A DNA stretch of 64,000 nucleotides. Origin: Myroides odoratus DSM 2801. Its GTDB lineage: Bacteria; Bacteroidota; Bacteroidia; Flavobacteriales; Flavobacteriaceae. Positions within the stretch are counted from its first letter, which is position 1. The number at the start of each line of letters is the position of its first letter. The stretch covers positions 3,914,616 through 3,978,615 of the forward strand of contig NZ_CM001437.1 in assembly GCF_000243275.1 (NCBI RefSeq), in the 5' to 3' direction. The notes beneath the pieces are model-generated. The model was not told the origin of the DNA and did not search any database. It saw only the letters and a list, made by a program, of their open reading frames with translations. The position numbers were made by a program, and so were the translations under genes. Below, piece by piece: positions 8,328 to 18,035 of the stretch.

Positions 8328-9779
8328 ATGAAAGCCAAATACGTCCTTATAATATCCTACTTCTATATTTTACTTTTTGTATATGCAGCCATAAGTAAGC
8401 TCATTACCTTTGAAGCCTTCCAGGTTCAACTAACCCAGTCCCCACTACTTAGCGCCTACGCTAGTACTATTGCTTATTTAGTACTTGGAGCTGAACTATT
8501 ATTTGCTTTACTGCTTTGTATTAATACAACAAGACTCCTAGGGCTTTATCTTAGTTATGGGCTTATGGTTGCATTTACTCTCTATATTTATTTGATATTA
8601 AATTACAGTGATTTCATTCCTTGTTCTTGTGGAGGAATACTTGAAAAAATGGGATGGAATGAGCATCTGTGTTTTAATATCATTGTAAGTCTACTGGCCT
8701 TAGTTGCTTTATTTTTTCAAGATCAGAAAAGAAAACGGTTTTATCTAGGATCAATCGTTACAACAATAGCTAGTAGTTTACTTGTTATTCTACTTTTTCT
8801 ATCCTCAGAGCATATTATAAAAAAAGAGAATCCATTTATTAGAAGGTATTTGCCTCATGTTATTGATTATCCAAAAGTAAAAGATTTAGGATTTAATTCT
8901 TTTTATTTTGCTGGTGTCAATGCTGATACTATTTATTTAGGAAATACAACGGCTCCTTTGTTGTTGACTTCTATAACAGAAGATATGCAGTTTCAATATG
9001 AGAAGATAATTGAAATTCCACAAATGAATCTTAATTATACAGATATTAAACTGCAGTTTTTAGATTCCTTATTTTTTGTAAGCGATGGTACAGTATCACG
9101 AGTTTTTAAAGGTATGTTGCCAGATGTTAAGACAAAAGTAATAATAGAAGATAAGGGAAAATTTACCAAAGCTAAAGCACTTTCAAATAACAAAATTGCT
9201 TTTATAGGTCAGTTAGTTGGCAGTAATCAAAGTGTACTTGGATTATTCGAAATAGTTAATGATTCCATAATTCAAACCAAGGTAAATTCAGATTTTTTAG
9301 AAAAACAGATCGATGGAGTTTTTGATGTTGATGGGAATCTATCTTTTGATACAAAAACATCACTTGGCATTTACACTTATAATTACCGAAATGAATTTTT
9401 AGTCTTTGATTCAGATTTGTCTCTTATTTCAAGGGGGAATACAATTGATACTATTTCTAAAGCTCAAGTCAAGGTTACTCAATTAAAGGATGGAACAGTA
9501 AAGATGTCTTCTCCTTCAAATCTTGTCAATAGCAAACAGTTTGCTTATAATGGAGATTTATTTAATCATTCAAAAGTAAAAGGAAAAAAGGAATCCAAAA
9601 GCCTTTGGGATGAATCTATAGTTATTGATGTGTATGATTATCAGTCGGCTATTTATCGTTATAGTTTTTCTATTCCCATTAAAGATAAAAAGTTATTTAG
9701 AGATTTCTGGGTGACGGATCAGTATTTCTATATTCTTGCAGATAAAGAATTTATCCAATACAGACGCATGCGTAAATAA
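8328..9779 (+). CDS. MauE/DoxX-like membrane protein fused to a large C-terminal domain
   Basis: 483 residues in two parts. Residues 1-165 hold about five membrane segments in the pattern of the MauE/DoxX-like redox-associated family, with a cysteine motif IPCSCGG near residue 100. MauE relatives help move reducing power or form disulfides in exported proteins. Residues 165-483 are rich in beta-strand patterns with repeated phrases such as FAGVNADTIYLGN, LSNNKIAFIGQLVG and WVTDQYFYILADKEFIQY, like a six-bladed propeller. This part probably lies outside the membrane. The propeller assignment is inference. The gene is directly followed by a small exported protein with cysteines, a plausible redox client. 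Confidence 0.75.
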   Translation: MKAKYVLIISYFYILLFVYAAISKLITFEAFQVQLTQSPLLSAYASTIAYLVLGAELLFALLLCINTTRLLGLYLSYGLMVAFTLYIYLILNYSDFIPCSCGGILEKMGWNEHLCFNIIVSLLALVALFFQDQKRKRFYLGSIVTTIASSLLVILLFLSSEHIIKKENPFIRRYLPHVIDYPKVKDLGFNSFYFAGVNADTIYLGNTTAPLLLTSITEDMQFQYEKIIEIPQMNLNYTDIKLQFLDSLFFVSDGTVSRVFKGMLPDVKTKVIIEDKGKFTKAKALSNNKIAFIGQLVGSNQSVLGLFEIVNDSIIQTKVNSDFLEKQIDGVFDVDGNLSFDTKTSLGIYTYNYRNEFLVFDSDLSLISRGNTIDTISKAQVKVTQLKDGTVKMSSPSNLVNSKQFAYNGDLFNHSKVKGKKESKSLWDESIVIDVYDYQSAIYRYSFSIPIKDKKLFRDFWVTDQYFYILADKEFIQYRRMRK

Positions 9780-9808
9780 GATCTACTATCTATTGGCCAA
9801 ATAGAAAG

Positions 9809-9837
9809 TTACAGGAGTCTTGCTGAAAATCCTGTAA
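9809..9837. other. intercistronic hairpin before the small exported protein gene
   Basis: TTACAGGA at 9809-9816 pairs with TCCTGTAA at 9830-9837. It lies between the MauE-fusion gene and the small exported protein gene. On the plus strand it is followed by A residues rather than T residues, so it is not a terminator in the direction of these genes. It may stabilise or process the transcript so that the two genes are expressed at different levels. Confidence 0.35.
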
Positions 9838-9868
9838 AAAAAGAGTAAGCCAGCTAAAATATAATATT

Positions 9869-10162
9869 ATGAAATTTAATTTTAAACAAGTCATATTACC
9901 TCTAGTTGTGGTTGGTATGGCAACAGCGGCAGCATTTGCAACAAATGCAGTAAAATCTAATTCTTTAGCCACACCAAGTGAGTGGGGATATGTTTATAAT
10001 CACCAAAAGCAGGAGTGTGAATATAAAATGGATTGTAGTGAAGTACCTGGTGCTATTTGTACTTATTTAGATCAACAGGTATTTGGGGTAAATCGATTTG
10101 ATGAATTAGGGCAACCTATTCTATCAGAGTGTAGCGTACTACTTTATAAGCCGTTAAATTAG
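9869..10162 (+). CDS. small exported cysteine-containing protein, DUF6520-like
   Basis: A 97-residue protein with an N-terminal hydrophobic segment (VILPLVVVGMATAAAFA, ending in an AFA-type cleavage site). The mature part of about 75 residues contains five cysteines (ECEYKMDCSEVPGAICTYLD and later SECSV). The pattern fits the Bacteroidota DUF6520/NVEALA-like small exported proteins, whose function is unknown. It follows the MauE-like fusion gene and precedes a terminator. I infer that the MauE domain may oxidise or maintain its cysteines. An odd Cys number in the mature part suggests one free thiol or intermolecular bonding. Confidence 0.65.
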   Translation: MKFNFKQVILPLVVVGMATAAAFATNAVKSNSLATPSEWGYVYNHQKQECEYKMDCSEVPGAICTYLDQQVFGVNRFDELGQPILSECSVLLYKPLN

Positions 10163-10172
10163 ACCAAAAAGA

Positions 10173-10197
10173 TAAGCCGCATTTTGCGGCTTATTTT
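10173..10197. terminator. bidirectional terminator between convergent genes
   Basis: TAAGCCGC (10173-10180) and GCGGCTTA (10186-10193) form an eight-pair stem with a five-base loop, followed by TTTTAT on the plus strand. It ends the small exported protein transcript. Its left side is A-rich, so it can also serve the convergent peptidase gene. Confidence 0.85.
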
Positions 10198-12706
10198 ATA
10201 ATTCAATCCAATGTTTATCAATCCCTTTTAGATGATAATCAAACCAATCTAAAATATATAGCGTTAACTTTTTTTGATTTGATGGATCTAATAGTACATG
10301 ATCTTCTTTTTTAAAATTCAAAAGCATTGCCTTTTTGTTTAATCTTTTAAGGCCTGTAAAGTATTCAAAACTTTGAAGAGCCGAGACATTTGTATCTAAA
10401 AAACCAGTCCACAGTAAAATAGGTGTAGATACGTTAGATAAATTTATCACATTGGTTATATCTGAGTAAGTTTGTATATCATCTTGTAGTTTGTTGTTGA
10501 TCTTAAATATTTGGTTTTCAAAGCGCTGGAATCCATACATTCTCCAATTCTTTTTTACACTTAGATATTCACTTATAGCATTATGAACCCCAGCGCCTGA
10601 TATAGCTGTTTTGAATAAGTTTGTACGCGCAATAATATATCCGACTTCAAAACCACCAAAAGAATGTCCAATTAATCCAATATTCGTTGAATCAATACTT
10701 TGTAACTCAGTTACTTTTTCTACTGCTTTAAGCGTTGTCTTAAGAGCTATAGATCCAGGATTTCCTCCATAGTTATCAATATCAGGAGATAAAACAAAAT
10801 AGCCATGTTGAGTCCATAAATTGTAATTTACTCCTTCACTATTTTTATAAGTTGGAGGAAGGTAAGCGTATGAAGATTTAAATTTCTTTTCATATATATC
10901 GACAATTAAAGGATATTTTTTACTTGGATCATACTCAGCCGGATAATATAACACTCCTTTTTGTTCTTTATTATTTGATTGATAATGAATTATCTCTGTT
11001 TTACTCCATAGATAATCGTTTAGTTGATCACTTGTGTCAATGATGAGCTTTTCTGTATTACTTTTTAAATTAAAACAATGTAAGGAGGGAGGAGTATTCT
11101 GCTTTGTTTTGTTGTATAAAACCTGATAATTGGTATAAATGATATTATCTAGTTTAAAGTCACCTTTAGTTAGTAATGTGGCTTTATCGTTAATTAAAAG
11201 CTCTAATGCTTGAGTCTGATTGTCATTACTTGTATACTCTAGTAATACTCCATGTGTATCGTCAAGTTGATCAATACTTTGATTAAAAATATTCTTTACA
11301 AAACGGAATTTATTGTAACTACTTATGGAATATTGAGTATCTGAATTTGCATTTGTAATTGGTATTAATCTAGTAGGTAGGTCTTTTATAACATAAATAT
11401 TTTTTGTACCACTTACATAAAGTGTTTTGTTGTCTTTTGCACTTATAAAAATTCTGTTTTTAGGACCTTGACCAACAAAGTTAGATACAGTATAAAAATA
11501 GTCATCTAAGTGTTGAGTCAAATTAGAGGTTTGATTACTTAACAGATTATGAAAATACCAGTTTTTATCTTTAAAATAAAATATCCCATCATGTTGATCA
11601 GATAAAATGAAATGATGAGCGGGTATACTATCTAAAGTAACTTGAAAATTAGGCTTTTCTAGATGCTTTACAGTTAGTTTAATAAAAGCAGATTTGGTTG
11701 TTTTATCATTATATAAATCTGGATTATACTGTACATAGTATTTTGAATCTTCATAGGTTTTGGTAGTATTTTTATTTGTTGAATTCAACATGTTTAAGGA
11801 ATTATTCTTAAGGTTTAAAACCCCTATAGTATTTGGTTTTTGATGGATGTTTTTAGTATAAAAAGGTTTTTTTGTATACCATAGTTCAATCTCTGAGTCA
11901 TCGATATTTGCGTTTGTTTTTTGATTATAGGATAAGCAGAGATACTGATCAGTTATAAATGATATTTGATTTACTATAAATTCAAAACCTTCTTTTGGGG
12001 GAGGAAGTGCTAAGGTTTTAATTAGTTTACCCTTGGTGTTGTAAATAGTAAGTTTTACCTTGGACTGATCTTTATAGATAACAGCAATTAGTTTTTTGTT
12101 TTTATGATATATGATTTTCTCTATACATGTATTTTGATTTATATGATTGAGATAGGTAAACTCACCAGATTTTAAATCAAATAAACTTACTTGATTATCT
12201 ATTGTGAAAATAAGAGTATTGCCTAATTCTTCCCATGTACTGGTTTTATTAATAGCAATGTGTTTTTGTTTTGATTTCAGGTCAACAATATTAATTAAGT
12301 AGTTGGTATTTACCTCCTTTGAAAATACCAACAAGTTGTTTTCTTTATATAATTTAAAAAATGGAACCTGTTTAATGGTATCAATTTTTTGATTTATAGG
12401 GTTAATTAAGTATAATGCTTTTTCTTTGGAGTCTCCAGCTATAAGTAATGTATCGGTATAAAATACAATTGCACTACCAGATGGATCTAGTTGTGGTAAT
12501 TGGAAGTTTTTTTTAGTTGTCTTTAAAAAATATTGACTAGACAAATCTCCAAAAATCTTTCGATACACAACATCACCCTTACTTGATATATCATAAGGGT
12601 GTATTGTATACAAGCTATCATACTGTTGTTCTGGTAATAGGATTTGTCCTTGGGTGCTAGTTACTATTCCAAGGATACTAATCAGAAGTAATACTGCTTT
12701 TGTCAT
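10196..12706 (-). CDS. exported S9-family (prolyl oligopeptidase-like) serine peptidase
   Basis: An 836-residue peptidase with a signal peptide (TKAVLLLISILGIVTSTQGQ). The N-terminal two thirds is a beta-rich, propeller-like domain and the C-terminal third an alpha/beta-hydrolase domain. The catalytic triad is visible: Ser in GLIGHSFGGFE (about 680), Asp in LWTGFLDTN (about 770) and His in KKEDHVLLD (about 802). Family members cut short peptides. It is the last gene after susC and susD (two bases from the susD stop), so it probably works on peptides handled by that outer-membrane importer. The natural substrate is not known. Confidence 0.9.
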   Translation of the reverse strand: MTKAVLLLISILGIVTSTQGQILLPEQQYDSLYTIHPYDISSKGDVVYRKIFGDLSSQYFLKTTKKNFQLPQLDPSGSAIVFYTDTLLIAGDSKEKALYLINPINQKIDTIKQVPFFKLYKENNLLVFSKEVNTNYLINIVDLKSKQKHIAINKTSTWEELGNTLIFTIDNQVSLFDLKSGEFTYLNHINQNTCIEKIIYHKNKKLIAVIYKDQSKVKLTIYNTKGKLIKTLALPPPKEGFEFIVNQISFITDQYLCLSYNQKTNANIDDSEIELWYTKKPFYTKNIHQKPNTIGVLNLKNNSLNMLNSTNKNTTKTYEDSKYYVQYNPDLYNDKTTKSAFIKLTVKHLEKPNFQVTLDSIPAHHFILSDQHDGIFYFKDKNWYFHNLLSNQTSNLTQHLDDYFYTVSNFVGQGPKNRIFISAKDNKTLYVSGTKNIYVIKDLPTRLIPITNANSDTQYSISSYNKFRFVKNIFNQSIDQLDDTHGVLLEYTSNDNQTQALELLINDKATLLTKGDFKLDNIIYTNYQVLYNKTKQNTPPSLHCFNLKSNTEKLIIDTSDQLNDYLWSKTEIIHYQSNNKEQKGVLYYPAEYDPSKKYPLIVDIYEKKFKSSYAYLPPTYKNSEGVNYNLWTQHGYFVLSPDIDNYGGNPGSIALKTTLKAVEKVTELQSIDSTNIGLIGHSFGGFEVGYIIARTNLFKTAISGAGVHNAISEYLSVKKNWRMYGFQRFENQIFKINNKLQDDIQTYSDITNVINLSNVSTPILLWTGFLDTNVSALQSFEYFTGLKRLNKKAMLLNFKKEDHVLLDPSNQKKLTLYILDWFDYHLKGIDKHWIEL

Positions 12707-12708
12707 TA

Positions 12709-14088
12709 TTAGTAGTTTGTATTTTGAGGAAGTAAATTAGGATTCAAAAGAATTTCATTCTCTGGAATAGGAAGTAGATTATATTTTGTATTCCAATTGT
12801 TTTTAATTGAAAGCATCGTGTTGTCAAGTTCAGAAAAACGCCTTAGATCAAAAAATCGATGGCCGTGTTCTAAAAATAATTCATGTTGTCGTTCTTGTAG
12901 TATTGCCTTTAAAAGTTCTGTTTGATTATTAATTTGAATTGAGGGTAATCCGGCTCTGTTTCTTATTGTATTTAAATCATTACAAGACAGGTCATATACC
13001 TGTAGTATAGCATAAGCCTCACTTCGAATTAGATACATTTCCTCTAAACGAAATACAATAGAAAATTCTTTAGAACTATCGGTTTGACCATTTTGTTTGT
13101 ATTTGTAAACATGGTGCCATGCTTTATTACCTTGATCAATGGATTTAATCCAATGAGATTTTCTTTGATCGCTACTCTCAAAGGATTCATATAATGAATT
13201 AGATAAGGAGATTAAATTAGGTGGTGCTGAGCTAAAAATATAGTAAGAGCCCTCTTGTGTGTTAGACTTATCAGCTGATTGGTATTGCCAAATTGTAGAT
13301 TTATTTTCTTTTAGAAATACCTGATTCAAATCTGTTTGTATTTCAAAGGAAGAATCATCAATTAATTTAGTTGAATATTCAATGGCATGACTCCAGTTTT
13401 GTTGATAAAGAAATATACGTGCAAGAAGAGCTTGAGCTGTAAATTTATTGGGTTTAATTCGCAAGGAAGAACTGTAATTAATAGACAGTAGTTCTTCTGC
13501 TTTTTGTAAGTCATGAATTAATAAATCATATACGCCTGATTTATTTAGTCTTTTTACTTGTTTGTTTTGCGTATAATTTGTGGTTGTTACATATGGTATA
13601 TCCCCAAAGAGTTCGCTCAGATAAAATAAGTAAAGACTCCTCATAAATAAGGCTTCTCCCTTTAATTGATCTTTAAACTGCTCATTTAATGTTATTGAAT
13701 TATCTAACCCTTCTATAACTGCATTGCATTGATATATTGCATTATAAGTGGTATTCCAAAGTTGTAAAATATCTTTATTTGAGCTTATAATATTGGGAGT
13801 GTAAAAGTTTAAAAAAGATTCATTTTGTGTGTTACAATTTAGCTCATCGGTTAATAATCCGAGTATGGACCCAACTCCATTTTGATCTCCACTTAAAATA
13901 GCTTTTGATAAGTATATATTAGCCATTGCTGCAGTCGCAGTTTTCTCATCTTGAAATACAACAGAGGAGTTAAGTTGAGAATCAGGTTCATCTATTGTTG
14001 TAAAAGACTCACAGCTAAGTGTACTAATTAAAATAAGTATAACAAAGCACAATTTGATTATATAAAATAAATGGTATATCGTTTTCAT
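12709..14088 (-). CDS. SusD/RagB-family outer-membrane lipoprotein
   Basis: The substrate-binding lid partner of a SusC-type importer. Residues 1-27 form a lipoprotein signal peptide ending in ISTLSC, so the mature protein is lipidated on the cysteine. The body has the SusD pattern of TPR-like helices (EALFMRSLYLFYLSELFGDIPYVT, ALLARIFLYQQNWSHAIEYSTKLI). It ends with the family's ERQHELFLEHGHRFFDLRRF and LLPIPENEILLNPNL segments. It lies between susC (three bases) and the peptidase (two bases), all on the minus strand. Association with a peptidase rather than glycosidases suggests a peptide substrate, as for RagB; that is inference. Confidence 0.92.
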   Translation of the reverse strand: MKTIYHLFYIIKLCFVILILISTLSCESFTTIDEPDSQLNSSVVFQDEKTATAAMANIYLSKAILSGDQNGVGSILGLLTDELNCNTQNESFLNFYTPNIISSNKDILQLWNTTYNAIYQCNAVIEGLDNSITLNEQFKDQLKGEALFMRSLYLFYLSELFGDIPYVTTTNYTQNKQVKRLNKSGVYDLLIHDLQKAEELLSINYSSSLRIKPNKFTAQALLARIFLYQQNWSHAIEYSTKLIDDSSFEIQTDLNQVFLKENKSTIWQYQSADKSNTQEGSYYIFSSAPPNLISLSNSLYESFESSDQRKSHWIKSIDQGNKAWHHVYKYKQNGQTDSSKEFSIVFRLEEMYLIRSEAYAILQVYDLSCNDLNTIRNRAGLPSIQINNQTELLKAILQERQHELFLEHGHRFFDLRRFSELDNTMLSIKNNWNTKYNLLPIPENEILLNPNLLPQNTNY

Positions 14089-14091
14089 AAT

Positions 14092-17000
14092 TTAAAAAGT
14101 TAAGTTGATTCCAAAAGCAAATGTTCGAAGAGGGGGAAGAAAACCTGTTGTTGTAAACTCAGGGTCGTAACCTTTATAACGAGTCAAAGTCCATATATTT
14201 TGAGCTTGAAAATAAACCATAGCATGGATTCCATTAAGGCTCTGCGCTGGTAGTGTATAAGATATATTGATATTTTTTAGCCTTAAATAAGAGGCATCAG
14301 AGACTACTTGATCACTTGTTTTATAATCCGAATAAGCTTTAATTACATCAGGGTTATTTGTTGTTAAGACTTGATAATCAGCAATAGGTGTGTGCTGATT
14401 CCAAGAATTGTTATAATAGTCTACAGAAGTATTGTTTAAAGCACCTGGTCGATTAAAGAAATACAAGTGATTATAATTTTTTTGTTTGACAAATTGAAAT
14501 AGAAAACTCACAGATAAGTTCTTATAGTTTATGGTATTGGTTAAACCTCCAAATAATTTTGGAAAGAATGATTCGATTATTTTCTTATCATCAATAGCGC
14601 TGAGGTTACCATCATTATTAAAATCCTTAAAAGTGTATATTCCAGTTTTAGGATCAATACCTGTATATTGAAATAGTTTAATGATATTAATGGGCTGGCC
14701 GATTATATACTGATTTGCATAGGTTGAGCCTTCAAGATTTGGAAAGGATACTAATTTATTTTTTGGTATTGTCAGATTAAAATCAGTTGTCCAGCTCCAT
14801 TTTTTTTGTTTAATATTTTGAGTGTTAAAGCTTACTTCAACTCCTTTGTTTTCCACTACAGCATTTAAATTAGATTGAATAGAAGAAAAACCAGTAGTTC
14901 CAGGTAATGGAGTTCCAACGAGTTGATTGGATGAGCGATTATTATACCATGCAATAGTTGAGTTTAGTCGGTTCTCAAACAAATTAAATTCTAAGGCGAT
15001 TTCAAGTTTCTTGGTCTTCTCCCAACTAAAATTTGGGTTATAAAGCCTAGATGGATATAAACCAATTACATTATCATATTTTGCTCTTGACAAGGTATAG
15101 GTATCTAAGTATGCATAATCTCCAATGTTATCGCTTCCAGTTACTCCATAACTAGAGCGAAGTTTTAAAAGACTAAGCCAGGAGAGATTATTTAGCCAAG
15201 GTTCTTCAGATAAAATCCAAGCAAATCCAATAGCCCCAAAGTTTCCGAACTTATAGTTTTCTCCAAATCTAGAGGATCCATCTCTTCTGGCAGTAAGGTT
15301 TAAGTAGTATTTATCAGAGTAGTTGTAATTTAACCTAGCAAATATAGCGCTGTAACGATACGTGGAATTGATTTGGGAACTAACATCCACAGTCGATGCG
15401 GATTTTAGATTATGTACAAAGGAATTTGAAGTAAAACCTAAGGCGTATAATCCAAGAGAAGTAAAGGTGTTTTCTTGAAATGTGCTCCCTAGAATATAGT
15501 TGAATTGGTGTCTACCAATTTTTAAAAACCCATTTAATTGAGGTTCAATAATCCAGCTATTTGAATTACTTGTAGCATACTGTACACTTGTTTTCTCAGG
15601 TCCATATCCATAGGAAGGATTAAATCTAGTATGTAATGCTATATTGTATTGCTGAACCCTACTATCGGAATAACCAGTATTAATTTTAAAACTTAATAGA
15701 TCATGAAAGGCATATTCAAGACTTAAGTTTGAACTTAATCCTTTAGAGGAAGATTGATATAGACTATTTAATTGCGCTAAAGGGTTTTCAAAAGTATTGT
15801 CTTGCCAATTTAAACTACCATCTTCTTGAAAAAGATTAGGTGCATTTGGAGCAAGATTTCGACTTGTAGAGGTAAGGTCTAAAGTCATAAGATTATTCTT
15901 TTGTGTATTGTAATTCACAGAGAATTTCATACGTAGTTTTTCATCCTGATTTTTGTGATTAACAAAGAATGATAATGTATTTCGCTTGTATGCAAAATCA
16001 CCAGGAAAAACAGTAGTTTCTTCGTTGTGATTTCCACTTAGCATAAATTGAGTGTGCTTATTGCCTCCACTTAAACTAGCTTGTAGAGTTTGAGCTTTAG
16101 CAGTTCCTCCAATTAACTCTTTCTGCCAGTTGGTATATTTATTTTCATCCCAAGTTCCATTTAAATCATATGCATTATCTGGATAGGTAGTAATATTATC
16201 ATTTTTAAATGCTTGTTCTCTAATACTGAGATATTGAGCAGTATCAAGTAGATTTAAAAACTTAGCAACGCTACTAAATGCTGTTGAACTATTAATTGTT
16301 AGTTTTGTTTTTCCCGATTTTCCTGTTTTGGTTGTAACAAGCACTACTCCGTTAGCTCCTCGTGAACCATAAATAGCAGTAGCATCTGCATCTTTTAGTA
16401 TTTCAATACTTTCAATATCATTGGGATTGATAGAGTTCAAAGGATTTGATTCACCAAGGGGTAATATTCCTCCAGCTAACAATCTGGAGTTATCCTCTGT
16501 AAAAGGAACTCCATCAATAATATAAAGTGGAGTGTTTCCATCTCTTCTTAAACTATTGCGACCACGTATCTGTATATCAAATCCCCCGCCAGCAATCCCT
16601 GAATTTTGCGTAATACTAACTCCCGCCATTCTACCCTGTAGAGCTTGAAGGGGATTCAAAACTGGCTGAAACTCGATATCCTTAGCTGTCACACGAGCAA
16701 TACTTCCTGTGCGTTCTCGGTCTTTTACCGTGTAGTATCCAGCATTAACTACAATTTCATCAAGGGTGGTAGTATCCTCAAGTAGCTCAATATTTAAAAT
16801 AACCCCCATACTACTTGAGTACACCATGGATCGCTCTTTATAACCGAGCATTGAAAAAGTAATCTTATCTCCAATAGCTACATCGATTGAATATTTTCCA
16901 TCAAGATCAGTTGTCACAGCTTTACGCCCAACCGATACAATTACTCCACCAAGAACACCTTGAGCGTCTTTTACAGTTCCAGAGAGTTTTATAATTCCTT

Positions 17001-17142
17001 TTTGCTGCTTATCTTGCAATAGGTAAGAAGCTTTAAAAAACAAATGATTATCATTTGATACGGCATAAGTTGGATAGCCAATTAAAAGGCCAATAAGTAT
17101 AGCTATCCTATAACCACAAGTGGTCAATATTTGAGTTTTCAT
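14092..17142 (-). CDS. SusC/RagA-family TonB-dependent outer-membrane transporter
   Basis: A TonB-dependent importer of about 1016 residues. I start at the ATG giving MKTQILTTCGYRIAILIGLLIGYPTYA, a signal peptide; an in-frame ATG 17 codons upstream adds no recognisable sequence. After it come a carboxypeptidase-D-like regulatory domain (IKLSGTVKDAQGVLGGVIVSV to ITFSMLGYKERS), the plug with the family motif GRNSLRRDGNTPLYIIDGVPF and SIEILKDADATAIYGSRGANGVVLVTTK, and a long barrel ending LRTFAFGINLTF. It is first in the operon with susD and the S9 peptidase. Upstream lies a long folded leader with a stem followed by six U residues. Confidence 0.93.
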   Translation of the reverse strand: MKTQILTTCGYRIAILIGLLIGYPTYAVSNDNHLFFKASYLLQDKQQKGIIKLSGTVKDAQGVLGGVIVSVGRKAVTTDLDGKYSIDVAIGDKITFSMLGYKERSMVYSSSMGVILNIELLEDTTTLDEIVVNAGYYTVKDRERTGSIARVTAKDIEFQPVLNPLQALQGRMAGVSITQNSGIAGGGFDIQIRGRNSLRRDGNTPLYIIDGVPFTEDNSRLLAGGILPLGESNPLNSINPNDIESIEILKDADATAIYGSRGANGVVLVTTKTGKSGKTKLTINSSTAFSSVAKFLNLLDTAQYLSIREQAFKNDNITTYPDNAYDLNGTWDENKYTNWQKELIGGTAKAQTLQASLSGGNKHTQFMLSGNHNEETTVFPGDFAYKRNTLSFFVNHKNQDEKLRMKFSVNYNTQKNNLMTLDLTSTSRNLAPNAPNLFQEDGSLNWQDNTFENPLAQLNSLYQSSSKGLSSNLSLEYAFHDLLSFKINTGYSDSRVQQYNIALHTRFNPSYGYGPEKTSVQYATSNSNSWIIEPQLNGFLKIGRHQFNYILGSTFQENTFTSLGLYALGFTSNSFVHNLKSASTVDVSSQINSTYRYSAIFARLNYNYSDKYYLNLTARRDGSSRFGENYKFGNFGAIGFAWILSEEPWLNNLSWLSLLKLRSSYGVTGSDNIGDYAYLDTYTLSRAKYDNVIGLYPSRLYNPNFSWEKTKKLEIALEFNLFENRLNSTIAWYNNRSSNQLVGTPLPGTTGFSSIQSNLNAVVENKGVEVSFNTQNIKQKKWSWTTDFNLTIPKNKLVSFPNLEGSTYANQYIIGQPINIIKLFQYTGIDPKTGIYTFKDFNNDGNLSAIDDKKIIESFFPKLFGGLTNTINYKNLSVSFLFQFVKQKNYNHLYFFNRPGALNNTSVDYYNNSWNQHTPIADYQVLTTNNPDVIKAYSDYKTSDQVVSDASYLRLKNINISYTLPAQSLNGIHAMVYFQAQNIWTLTRYKGYDPEFTTTGFLPPLRTFAFGINLTF

Positions 17143-17262
17143 AATTTTATAATTGATTTTGATACAACAAGCCTTTAAATCATCAAGATTCATATTGCCG
17201 TAGTACTTTGATCGGCCAGTTGTACCAAAAGGTTAGTTAATGGGTAATTTGTAATAGATAAT

Positions 17263-17449
17263 AAAAAACTATCTCCTTCACTCTAAGCACGTCTCCCAAA
17301 ATGCAAAAGAGCAAGGAGATAGCCATGGACTTTTAGCATGGCTCAAAACTCCCTTTAAGCCACACAATTTTTTGTGAGTTTTTGTGCTTACTACTGGCTG
17401 ACGTCTACATTATAACCAACCCAGATACACCAAGATAGTAAGCGGTTTT
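17263..17449 (-). ncRNA. candidate structured RNA or attenuator leader before susC
   Basis: Read on the minus strand, four successive perfect stems occur. GCTTACTA/TAGTAAGC pairs 17443-17436 with 17393-17386. AAAACTC/GAGTTTT pairs 17382-17376 with 17351-17345. AGCCATG/CATGGCT pairs 17343-17337 with 17327-17321. CTATCTCCTT/AAGGAGATAG pairs 17322-17313 with 17278-17269 and is followed at once by six U residues. The last is a good intrinsic terminator 120 bases before susC. The first stem, read on the plus strand, is likewise followed by T6, so the direction is not certain. I match it to no known family. Confidence 0.45.
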
Positions 17450-18035
17450 TTCCATAATAAAATAGTTTTAAGTGTGATTAATAATTAATAATAGAACAGA
17501 AGGAAAGTCTTATTTCATAGCATTTTTCCCTTACTAACTAATTAATATTGCCTTATAACCGAATGGATGAACGAATTATATAGATGTGAATTAAAAGGCA
17601 ATAGATATCCTGTACGCATCCAAAAACTGTTTTCGGACCTAGCGTAAAAAGTGTATTATGCTAACTAAATAGATAATAGGGTAGCCATCCAACATTGACA
17701 AGTCATGCTAGATACAACTACAACAATGTGATTTAGTTAAACTAAAATTTAATCATAGGCTAAATGTGAGTTTAGTTACTAATTTGTTGTTTTAATAAAA
17801 TGTAATAATTGATAAATTCTCGAATAGAACATTCGATAAGTCCATTAAGGATAGATAAGGTATTGCAAGCATTCATAAAACAGGAACACTAAACAAATCC
17901 ACCTTTGTTTTAAACCTCTATATACCAAATTGGGAGACGGTATAGTTTAGAAGTCTGTAGTATGTTTAATATAAAGCGAAACTTAAGAATTTCAATAAAG
18001 TGAGAAGTAAATGACAAGCCTATATAAAATAAGTT

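Noticed and set aside
17263..17449. Known riboswitch class (TPP, cobalamin) before susC
   Set aside because: None of the conserved core words of those classes is present; listed only as an unassigned structured segment.
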